Assembly: GCA_039707655.1 (NCBI GenBank)
Contig: CM077664.1
Coordinates: 201,742,195-201,806,194, forward strand
DNA from: Elymus sibiricus
Lineage: Eukaryota > Streptophyta > Magnoliopsida > Poales > Poaceae
Direction: 5' to 3'
DNA: 64,000 nt
Part shown: positions 32,992 to 43,094 of the stretch, piece by piece
How the letters are laid out: every line of letters starts with the position of its first letter
Numbering within the stretch: position 1 is the first letter of the stretch
Made by a program: the position numbers and the translations under genes
The notes under the pieces: generated by a model
The model's database searches: none
Told to the model about the DNA's origin: nothing
The model's input: the letters and a program-made list of their open reading frames with translations, nothing else

Positions 32992-33402
32992 CTATAATCG
33001 GTAACTCTGTCTTCTTGCTCGGCCGCCGGCCCATGTAGGACCGTGATCGACAGGCACCTTGTGCTGTGGTTCAGGGATGTGGATGTCGAGGAGAGAGAGG
33101 GCTACGCCGGTAGGTCCGACTCCTAGCGAGGAGAGAGCCGCTAGGGGCGGGCCGGGCGCGACGTCGCGGAAGGTGAGCTCGGGGAGGAGGGTCCAGAGCC
33201 CACGCCACCGGCGGGAAAGGATGCTGGTGCGTGCGACGGCGCGGGCGCAACGGAGGCGGACGAGGACCTGGAGAAGCAGGTCCGTCGGGATGGCGCTGAT
33301 GAGGTCGGCCTCTTCGCCGCGCGCCTCGCTTGGACCACGTAGCTCCGAATGCTTGCCATGACGGTGTGCTCTGTCCTTGTCCATAGAGCTAGCGCGCCCC
33401 AA
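32992..33402 (-). pseudogene. N-terminal fragment of an F-box/LRR/FBD gene
   Basis: The minus-strand frame gives MGRASSMDKDRAH, then a clear F-box: DLISAIPTDLLLQVLVRLRC, ARTSILSRRWRGLWTLLPEL. It continues TFRDVAPGPPLAALSSLG to PEPQHKVPV and then, near 33050, leaves the family pattern and stops at 32992. F-box/FBD proteins of grasses have about 400-500 residues, with LRRs and a C-terminal FBD part; here those are missing. The complementary piece, starting at almost the same family position, lies on the plus strand at 48908. F-box proteins are substrate receptors of SCF ubiquitin ligases; this fragment is probably not functional. Confidence 0.75.
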
Positions 33403-33480
33403 ATGCAGTGCAGGAGGGGAAGAGAAAATGGAAGCGACGTTCGCGCGCTAGAAAACAGGAATAGAGGCACGGGCACCCCG

Positions 33481-33505
33481 AAGAAGAAGAAGAAGAAGAA
33501 GAAGA
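33481..33505. repeat. (AAG)n microsatellite
   Basis: A run of eight AAG units upstream of the F-box fragment's start codon (plus-strand view). Confidence 0.9.
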
Positions 33506-33729
33506 TGACGACATGAATGGAGGCCAGGTTTGAGGAGTAAGCTTGAGAGTTTGCGTCGTGAAGGTTAATTTTAGCGCGGCAGGAAAATCCAACGCGGGAG
33601 AAGAAATCCATGCCTAGAGGCAGAATTGGACTGTTCATTTGTCAGCAGCGGCGGAAATCTCTATGGCTAGCTAGGCCGGCCGGCCATGACACTTCATGAT
33701 TGCTCAATGGAGTTATTTGTTTTTGTTGC

Positions 33730-33788
33730 ATGCTTAGTGGAGTTCTTTTTTTGAGGTTTTTTTTATAGGGATGCTTAGTGGAGTTCTT
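33730..33788. repeat. 23-bp T-rich insertion flanked by an 18-bp direct repeat
   Basis: ATGCTTAGTGGAGTTCTT lies at 33730-33747 and 33771-33788, enclosing a 23-bp stretch of T-runs with a GAG. It fits an extremely truncated retro-insertion on the minus strand. Confidence 0.65.
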
Positions 33789-34940
33789 AGTTTTACATAC
33801 TTGGGCACCAAACAATGTCTAAAATTTCAGCATCTTGTTTGCTTAGTTGGTCCACTCCGCGCGGCGTCCTAGAGGGGGCCGTCCTGGTTGCTGTAGGTTC
33901 ATTTCAGGGATTCACTGTTTTCCTTTGAGTATATAACAGTTACATTCATAAAATAAAATTGCGAGAAATATCCATAATATTTTACCACATGCTTTTTCGT
34001 CTAGCCTAATAAAATTATGTGGGACAATGCACAATAAAAGTCTATTTTCCTCGGAAGAGGGTGAACACCCGGGCCTATGCAGTGATTGATGCACTTCCAC
34101 ACTTCCTCCGCCACCCCCTGCCTGACTACTTCACCCTCATGCCTTCGGATCGGGGAGAGACACACAGAGAGATCAGAACACGCACCAGAACAAAAAGCCT
34201 AGCCTCCGAAAAGGATCCAGAGGGGGAATCTGCAGAAGGGATCCAGCATGCCATCAACTCGATCAAGGAGACTCCGACATCAATCACCATCATCATTATC
34301 ACCATCTCTCCATTCATTTCTTTGTAATACCCAAACCCTAGGTGGATTCCTACGTGTATTACATTGATTGTGCATCTACGATTACCATGATTATCCCTAT
34401 GATGCTTGTTGTCTCTATGTCTGAGTAAACCCTCTAGTTCTTGAAGATATGGAGGAACTATGGTATGTTTCGGTGTTGGGTGAAGTCGACCACTAAACAT
34501 TCTATCTTTATACGTGAAGGATATTACTCTTGCTGTGATGGTGGGAGGTGGAAGTACGGAGGCGACAATAACTACTCCCCTTCCTCCAGCAATTGATAGG
34601 GGAATAACAGAGATCACCCATTGGCCACGTCCAAGGATATCACTGTTGTGATGGTGGGAGGTGGAAGTACAGAGGTGACAATAACTACTCCCCTTCCTCC
34701 AGCAATTGATAGGGGAATAACAAAGATCACCCATTGGCCACATCCACGGAGTGACCCTTAATCATCATTGTTGTAACCTGGATGTGGCAAGGAACAGTGG
34801 TGGCGTGTGTGATACGAAAATTTAGTAGGGATTTTTGTTTTAAAAAGGGTTATGATAAGTCACTTTGTCCTCTTGAGTGTAAATTTTTTTTCTGATAGGT
34901 TTATGCCAAGAGATATGCTTTTATTCTGATAATTCAATCC
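33789..34940. repeat. unassigned repeat-like DNA with a 112-bp tandem duplication
   Basis: A block starting TGATGGTGGGAGGTGGAAGT is present twice, at about 34535 and 34647, each followed by CTCCCCTTCCTCCAGCAATT. The 34020-34400 part (CCCAAACCCTAGGTGGATTC, then a TACATTGATTG stretch) resembles LTR-type sequence, but no boundaries were found. No gene is supported. Confidence 0.4.
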
Positions 34941-34944
34941 GAAA

Positions 34945-35200
34945 CCCGAGCTTAGATGAACCTGGTGAACAGTAAAAACAATTTCAAAAGTTTCTCAGAC
35001 ACCTGATTTTTCCCCATAAGCTCCTCAAATGTTCAAACTATACAAAATTTTGCACAACCTCCTCAAATGTTCAAACTTCACAAAATTTTGCACGGAGTCC
35101 ACGCACAGGAGCATCTCGATTTGGATTTTTTTTTTCTATTTAATTTGATTTTACTATTCATGCCCAGGCTCATCTGAGCCCAGGTTCCAAAACGCCGTGT
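34945..35200. mobile_element. inverted-repeat element related to 32196-32600
   Basis: The left end carries CCCGAGCTTAGATGAACCT and GGTGAACAGTAAAAA; the right end has the inverse (TTTTACTATTCATGCCCAGG, CTCATCTGAGCCCAGG), then a CCAAAACGCC that corresponds to the inverted left edge of the other copy. An internal CTCCTCAAATGTTCAAACT is duplicated about 36 bp apart. Confidence 0.5.
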
Positions 35201-35575
35201 CCTATTTGTTCTCTCTAAACAAAATAGAAAAGTTGGAAGGTTACTAACTTTAGATACGCAATGCACCTAAGTCACCTGACGTTTCAGTTCCGCTCGCCAG
35301 GTTGATTAAACAACAAAGCATCCAAGCGGAGACAGAGAAAAATAACCGTTCCTCATTTCCATAATCCAATACTGAAGCCAAGCAATGGCACGCCAATGCA
35401 TTATTACACGTACATATCATACAGGCTACCGCCTAACCAACCCGAGCACAATTCACATTACTCCACCGGAACTCGTGACCAGTATGCCAGTATACACAAG
35501 AATGGAATCCACAAGGACACATATCCGCGAGAAAAATTAAGAGAACAAATCGTTCCTCCAGAACAAGATGGTCTT

Positions 35576-38500
35576 TCATTGAGGCCTGTAGTAGTTGCTC
35601 TGGTGATGATGAGGGTACGCCCCTGGGGTATTGTACGGTGCTTGTGGATACGGCCCTGGTTGCTGCTGCGGCTGTGGCTGCTGCCCATTGTAGTACGGCC
35701 CACGCCACCCGGGATACGCCGGTTGGCCATAGTCATGGCCAGGAGGTGGCTGATGCTGCTGTGGGTGCTGCTGGTACTGACCAGGGTGTGCTGCGCCATA
35801 TGGAGGTTGTTGCGGTGGCGCTCCATAGGTGGGGTATGGCTGTGAGTATGGAGGTCTTGGCTCTGGTTGGGAGTAAACTGGCCTCGGCTCACCCCCTGGC
35901 GGAGCACCGTACGAGGACTGAGCATGAGGAGCATGTGGCGGTGGTGATGGACTGTGCTGATCCGGTGGAACAGAAGAGTTCCTCGGCGTGCTAGTGTGGC
36001 TGGAAGATGACAAGTTGAAACCTGCTAACTTTCTTTGCACGTCCTCGATCATTTCACGGCATTGGATGTTTCGCGTCATTATGAAGTCACTGCACTGCTG
36101 TTGTATCTTGCCGGTTGCATCCTGCCAAGGATAAAAAATATCATCATCAGTAGTTCTACCAACAGGAGTCATCACTATTTATATTATCATTGGAGGAAAA
36201 AAAAAATGCAGTCACACAAACCTGTAAAGACACGTAAAAATTTAGGCCGTCATTCATGTTCTTCTTAATTGCCTGGTATTTAGCAACAGCTGCAGCAATT
36301 TGCTTGTAACATCTCTCACGAGCAACTGAAAAGTTATGTTTCACAAATCAGGACAATAGTTGGTTGATTGAAAAGCATCTTGTATTACAGGCCTATAAAA
36401 AAAAGCACACATAAATACTGCACATAAGGAACTCGGACTGGGACATCATTTCCAAGCTGCATAGAAGTGTCAACAAAGCTCGTACTTGAACTTGAGATAG
36501 GAGTAAACAGAAGTTGTATCCATTGAAGGAACTTTACTAACAATGATGCACGGAAGGGAAAAGTGTGCATACAAGCAAATACCTAGCCTGCCACTTTAAG
36601 TACATAAGTGGTCAAAGGGAGAACATAATCGTACGAATAACTAAGATTAAAAATTGCTGAAACTGTCACAGATATGACCGAAACAATAGCTATCCAATCC
36701 AATTGTACAAGGAATATAAATGGAGAAATCATTCCCAAATCATTTGCTGGTACAACCGTACAACACTAAGTACATTCAAGATTGTATCAAGCCACTTCTA
36801 AAGTCACAAGTGCTGGATATCTACCATCCATTGATGAAGAAATTTAAAGGGTTACCTTTGTAATCATCTAGATTGAATACAGCAGCAAATTGCGCATTTT
36901 GTTCCTGTGGGAGGATCCAAACACAAGTAGTGTTAGACACAGGAAGAAAGAACATCAAATGTAGCGTTGTCAATTGTTTGAAATAATTTTTAGGGTCTTG
37001 CTTTCTTTGCCAATATTGGTTGCAAATCATTGATGCTTCTAAATATTGGATGCAAATCGTTAATGCTTCTACACCTTCTCTTAATATATACACACGTTAT
37101 CAATGGGATATATCTAAGTAAAAATATTAGCAGAAAGAATGTCTGCACCAAACTACCAGAACAAAATTTGTCCCAGAGTAGACTAAACAAGTCTTTATCA
37201 GGAATTGGGGCTTTACCTGTATTTGCAACAATAATTGTTCCTGTGCTACAATGTTATCAGCAATTTCAGCACAGATAGGATCGTACTTCGCAATCTCCTT
37301 CCTAAAAAGATCATCATGTGCTCCAACACCAGCCATCAACTTAGGGAGTATATCATCCTAGCATAAAATGAATGAATGCCCCAAATCTCAGTACACAAAA
37401 TCAATCTAGAGTTGTAGACAACATCACAGACATGTTACATACGTATACTACTATTTTTGCCAACATTGAATTCAGTTATGCAAGGACCACCAAACTTGAA
37501 AAGCAAAGTCACAACACCTCCCTGAAATCTCGACAGGTTGAGGTGGAAGTTAACAAGAGTGCAAAGCAGAAAATGAATTGTTCCAGCATGAGTAGCAAAC
37601 TAGTAAAAGCAAAGCTCTCATTAAAGGTTATCACAAATTAGTATTAGCATAGCATCCCCATGAACATAACATCTCATACATAAGCACGACTTGTCCACCG
37701 CAATGATAACTGGAAAATTGCTTGTGATTGATTCAATTACCAGACTCCATCGGGGCAGTAACAAGTGAAAGGTGCACTTAAGGCGCTAGCTTCTTAAATT
37801 GCCTAAAATACTAGGTGCAAATGTAAAACATGAATGTTCACATGTATGTAGCACACATGGAACAATTAGAATTCAACTTGAAAAAGGATTGCATACGGAT
37901 TCTTGCGACTACTGTAGATGACAGCTAGAATATTCACATGAAAAATAATAATTTTGCAGGTCATCACCAAGATCAGGCACCCAATGTTCGCTACTATAGG
38001 ATTTGCAAGACATTTAGCAAACAAAATACAGCACCAGAAGATTACTAGGGTGGCATTCTAGAGCTCAGGCTCGATGGTTATGAATGTGGAGATCAAAATA
38101 AGCCTCACAACAGGAAAGGACTGTACCTTTCTCTTCATTTCCTTGAGATGGTCTTCAAGGCCTGCCCTTTGTGCACCAAGAGATTCCAGTTGCCTCTGTG
38201 TCGACACATCAATTAGTTTTACCAAGCTTAAAGAAACAAGTCAAGCCTGCTACATGTTTGCCAGCTAACAAAAATAGGTGCATTACCAAGCTTTGTTTAA
38301 GGGCTCCAACGATAGCATCTTCATTCCCATCCAAGGACATGATAGGCCTTGAAATACTTGGTAGTGCAGACTCTATCTGCAGACATATAAAATCATCTTT
38401 TAAGTTTTAACTAACTAAGAGGTGAAGAACTCGATAGTGACGAATAATAGGGGTGCAGTTCATTGCGAAGTAGAACAAGAAAGTTTTGAAATCTTAAGAA

Positions 38501-40735
38501 TAATTTTAGTTCGATATAGTGTTAAACTCTTACCGGTCTTCTGTCAAGAATAGACATCAAGGGGTAGCTCTCCTTCACATCTCGTTCAATCAAAGCATCA
38601 CTCGCAGCCGCTTTTTTAAGATTACCAGCAAAAAGATTCAATCGGTCTTGAATGTTCTTTGTTAGGGTGCTTGATTGAGGCCTAGTCCAACGACTTCCGA
38701 ATTGCGTCCGGAATTGAGCATCTTCACTTGCCTCCTTCTGCAGCATCTCTTCAGTCTGAACAAGCAACTCCTGATTGACCCTATTCAAATCTCTAAGCTG
38801 CTGCAACTCGGCTTCCAAGCCAGCAGGGCCACCGCTTATCTGCACAGCCTCAACATCTTCCTTCAGATCTGCAGGTATGCTGACATTACCTTCCAATGAT
38901 AGGATAGAATCAGGCAAGTCCATTTCCTTCAGCCTAACTCTAGTGATCTCACTAGATTGCTGAAGTTTCTCTGCCTGGGTCCGAATGATATCATCTACCA
39001 TCTCTGTGTACTTAGAAAGGGCCTTCATGCTGCCATCAGGCACAAGTGATGAAAAAAGCCTCTCGTTGCTAGCATCTAGAACTTCAGCCAAAGAAGTAGA
39101 TTTTACAAGGGAAGCTGCAGGCAGAGCTCCCAAAGTACCCGCCTCTGGAACCCGCATCAGATAAACACTATTGTTCTCCTTCATGGCCCTCTCCAAGTTG
39201 GTTTTCATGTTACTCTCCAGCTTATTAACAGAATCCAGAAGTGGCGCAGCAACTCCCTTAGCTGCCTTCTTGGCATCAGCCAAGGCGTTCATTCCAATCT
39301 TTAGGCGCGCAATTTCCTGAGCAATTTCTTCTTGCTGATGAAGATCCAATGAAAACCTATAGCAAGCATCAGCATAGAATTGAGCTGCCTTGAGCTGGAC
39401 ATGAGAAACCCATGTCCTGTCAAAGTGCTGACTAAGAGGAGGTGCACAGAGAGCTGCATAAGCTTCTTCGTAGAATACGCCCACCTGAAAGCACAACAAG
39501 TAAGGCAGATGGCACATTTGAAATCAAAGTTACAGAAATGCAAAGGAATGTGGTATCATGAAAGGATGTGTTGAGCTAACTGTAAAGCATCAACATGCAA
39601 ATTTTGCCAAAACAAGCAAATCTAGCAGGACTAGATTAAGAAAAAAAATCTCTGCTGCAAATATATATTTTTTAACTGAAATCTCTACTGCACAGACAAA
39701 GGAAAGCGGGGAAGTCAATCATACATGATTGTCTTCAAAATGTGTTTTAAAACAAATGACTTAATCACGGCATGAGTTATCAGGTTCGTCATAATATCAG
39801 GATAAACATACTACACTAACATGGTGTTCAGCATAGTAAAACTCAATAACTGTCAACACTTCACTAGAAAAATTCCCCAAACTACATCATATTATAGTGT
39901 TCAAATTCACTTATGGTTGAAAATTAAAAAAAATCACTTATGGCTGCTAATTATAGTGTTGTTGTATAAACGAGTGCAGAAGGTAACAACCCGAGCTCCC
40001 TTAGTTTTAATTAGACTCATCAATACCCTGAGATAATCACAAGGTCATAGAACAGTAGGCACAGACCTGGCGCGCCACCTTGGAGCATAGCGCGGGCGGC
40101 TTCCCACCAGCTATGACCTTCTCGAAGAAGCACTCCTGCGCCTGTGCGAGCATGAGTTTCTCCAGCATCGCCGCGCAGTCGGGCGTCACATCGACGGTGG
40201 TGGCCCCTGCGGCGACGGCCTTGGCAGCGACCCCACTCTCCCTGAGCCACGCAAAGGCCCCCGCGGCGCTCTGGAACGCGCCGCAGGCGGTCCTGATCCC
40301 CACGTCGGTGGTGCGATCGGCCGCGAGCGCGATCTGCGAGTAGACGGCTCCGAGGTTGAAGAGCACGGCGGCCTTCTCGAGGTGGACGGAGGGTAGGCTG
40401 ACCTTCTTGTTGGTCTTGAAGGCGTCGTGCCAGGTGAAGGAGAGGGAGTGGACGTGGGCGCGGTCGGCGGAGATGGGGAAGCGGGGCTCGACCAGGGCGA
40501 GCGCGCGGGCGTAGGCCAGGAGCGCGGCGCGGCGCTGCTCGAGGGAGGAGGGGTCCGGGAGGGAGGGGCTCTCGACGGCCGCGGCGCGGAGGTCGCGCAC
40601 GGCGCAGAGGTCGTCGTCGGCGGTGGCCGCGTCGCGCTCCGAGTAGGCGGAGGCGATGTACTGGCGGAGCGGGCGGTAGAGGTCGACGGCCGCGGCCTTC
40701 TTCTCGTGGATCGCCAGCATGACGTTGGCCGCCAT
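35576..40735 (-). CDS. ALIX: ALIX homologue (BRO1 + V domain + Pro/Gln/Tyr-rich tail)
   Basis: Eight exons on the minus strand: 40067-40735, 38534-39484, 38287-38376, 38127-38195, 37217-37357, 36856-36904, 36222-36325 and 35576-36121. They join in frame to 872 residues. BRO1 domain: residues 1 to about 395 (MAANVMLAIHEKK, LEKLMLAQAQECFFEKV). V domain with long helices: about 400-690 (DLPDSILSLEGNV, EEMLQKEASEDAQF, AHDDLFRKEIAKYDPICAEI). The tail, 700-872, is rich in Pro, Gln and Tyr (QPQPQQQPGPYPQ). The family binds ESCRT-III at endosomes and controls multivesicular-body sorting in plants. Length is close to Arabidopsis ALIX. The first exon is GC-rich, as usual for grasses. An intron holds a micro-insertion at 39907-39943. 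Confidence 0.93.
39907..39943. repeat. 17-bp A-rich insertion flanked by a 10-bp direct repeat
   Basis: TCACTTATGG at 39907-39916 and 39934-39943 encloses TTGAAAATTAAAAAAAA, in ALIX intron 1. The repeat is short, so chance is more possible than for the other cases. Confidence 0.4.
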
Positions 40736-40993
40736 CGGGGCGCGGTGGCCGGAGGGGAGGGAGGGAGGAGGGGATCGGGGTCAGGGGTTGGGGGCAATTG
40801 CTTCGAGGTGAAGAAATTTGGGGGGAGTTGGAAGTTGTCGCGTTGGAGAGACTATAGACTAGAGATTGCAGACGGGGCCCGGTGACAGTGAGCGGAGGGA
40901 TACTTCGCCGCGTTGGGGCGCTGGGTGCTTCAGTCACGACTCACGAGAGGGTGACGGGGACACGCGACGCTGCCTGGGTCGGAACGGGGTCGT

Positions 40994-42262
40994 GGATGGT
41001 TAGGGCGATGCTAGGCGCCGGCGCGCCGGCCGAACAGTTCGGCCAGTCGCGTCCCAGCCGCCCGATGCAGCCAACCACAGCCGTCTGATCTGCCTCCCCC
41101 CTCCGCGTTGACTTCTTCTTCTACTACTTCTTTTTTTCCGCGCGCGCCCACCCCGGCCGCCCCTGCCGCCGGCCACCACCCCCCTCACCTGGACCTCCTC
41201 CCCCTCGCAGTCCCACGCTGCTGGATGCGCTCTCCGTCCCCGTCGCCGTCGCAGCACCCCCCCCCCCCCCGGTCCCGGTAGGAAGCCGTTGCCCCTCGTA
41301 GCAAAAAACGACGCCGTCTTGAAGCACGCCGAAACCCCTCTGTCGTTGCAGCACCTAGCAGCCGCCGTCGTCGCTGCATTGTCGTGTCGCCGACGCAGCT
41401 CTCAACGTCGCCGCTTGCCACCATTGGCGAGTCAGGTTGAAGCTTTTTCTCTCATCGGTTGAAGCTTTTTCTATGCCGGTTGAAGCTTTTTTCGCAGATT
41501 AAAACTTTCCGCCATGCCGATTGAAGCTTTTTTCACCTAGGGTTGAAGCTTTTTTTGTAAGGGTTGCAGCTTTTTCTGTGTCCAACATTTTGGTTGTGAA
41601 AAAATCCCCCCCCCCCCCCGGCTGAAGATTTCTCAATCTCTGGTTGAAGCTTTTTCATCTGCGGGTTGAAGCTTTTTGTCAAAATGGTTGTAACTTTTCC
41701 TGTGTTCCGTTGTTTGGTTGAAGCTTTTTTATACTGGATGTAGCTTTTTGCGTCCACGGTTGTAGCATGGGAAAACACTGTTCGCAACTCTCCCCGGTGC
41801 CGCGGTTGCAGCTCCCCCCGGTCGCCATGGTTGTAGCACGGGGCACCTCGGTCCCCTCCCGGCGTTTGGCCTGCCGCCAGTTGCCGCAAAAAAAGAGGAG
41901 AGAGGAGGAGGAGGAAAAAGGAAGAGAGGGAGAAGGAAGAAGAGAGAGGTGGGAAGACGAGCGAGGCTGCAACCATGGCGGGGTGAATGCTACATCCATG
42001 GCCGGCGGGGACTTCGATCTTCCAAGCTACATCCATGGCCGATGGCGAGCTGCTCACGCGCTGCAACGGGGGAGGCGAGAGATGCGCGCGTTGTGGGGAC
42101 GAGATCCGCGCGAGGTTGAAGAAAGCAGAGAGGATAGCGTGGGTGGCCCCGTGTCTTACGTGTCGCCTGGTGGGTGGCTGGGGCGAAGCGCGCGTGGACG
42201 CGTCTGGCCCAAAGTTCGGCCGGCGCGCCGCGCCCAAACGTTTTCCGGATGGTTAACGCGAT
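40994..42262. mobile_element. Mutator-like non-autonomous element
   Basis: Imperfect terminal inverted repeats share GCGCGCCGGCCGAAC (left about 41022-41037) with its inverse at about 42208-42223. The copies GGATGGTTAGGGCGAT (40994-41009) and GGATGGTTAACGCGAT (42247-42262) flank the element as a probable target duplication. The inside repeats GGTTGAAGCTTTTT variants from about 41430 to 41760 and carries a C-run. No transposase is encoded. The insertion lies about 260 bp upstream of the ALIX start codon. Confidence 0.65.
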
Positions 42263-42297
42263 CTCTCAAGCTGGCAGCCACAGCCCACACGGTCGAT

Positions 42298-43094
42298 CGA
42301 GTTGTGTGCTAGCTTTTTCTTTTAAGGAGGATGACCCCGGCCTCTGCATCTAGCCGATGCATACGGTCATTTTATTAATTATTCACAAAGACCTTGCAAA
42401 ATAATACATCAATAAGCCTGAAGCCGTCATCTCGGTAACATCTGTCGCTACTCCTATCCACTTGATGAAAGGGTACAGATTGTCTGAGCCGAATACCCAG
42501 ACCTCTCACCAAAGCCTAACATCTAAAGCCGGAGGCCCCAACCAAGCCGCATTGCCGGATCTGGGGCACACACCAGTCTGACGCACTCTCAGAGGCCGCC
42601 GTCACCGCCGTCTTCCACCGATCCATCTTCAGAGCAAGTACTGACGCATCGACCTTGTCAGGCCTGTCGTCGACGGCCCCACGGCACCAGACAACGCCTC
42701 CTCCCTACGCGCGTCCATCATCACACATCCGTCGCCGAGACCCTGTCGCGCCACACCGCCGAGACTCCACATCGTCGATGCATCATATGGAACGCTTCTC
42801 CACCGCTGGAACCATCCACTGGTCCCTCAAGCCAATGCACACCTCCAAGAATGACGCCCCCACGGGAGGAACGACACCTGAGTGCCGCCATCATCTGATC
42901 GACTGATCAAGGGTTTCCCCCGGAGGTAGCGAAAGGAGGCGGGAACTTCACCTCGATGATGCCTCCAAGAAGGAAACCGCCAAGGGTGTCACCATCACCG
43001 GCTCCGGCCACCGGCCAAAGACAAGGTTTTCACCCGGATCTTGTCCCGCGAGCTTCCATCCGACATCATGTGTGTCATCCGAGTTGTGTGCTAG
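42298..43094 (-). mobile_element. non-LTR-type insertion with 15-bp target duplication
   Basis: CGAGTTGTGTGCTAG flanks the block at 42298-42312 and 43080-43094. The T-rich left edge (CTTTTTCTTTTAAGGAGG) is the polyadenylated 3' end read on the minus strand. The end carries CGGCCTCTGCAT, shared with the related insertion at 49740. No reverse transcriptase is present; the copy is about 767 bp. Its right part is included in the tandem array that begins at 42757. Confidence 0.8.

Noticed and set aside
34535..34745. The 112-bp duplication as a possible riboswitch or RNA gene
   Set aside because: It is a simple two-copy tandem duplication; no conserved fold or promoter can be supported.
39648..39691. 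A direct repeat AAATCTCTGCTGC/AAATCTCTACTGC around an AT-rich insert in an ALIX intron
   Set aside because: The repeats differ by one base and the insert has no clear A-run at one end, so it is weaker than the cases reported.
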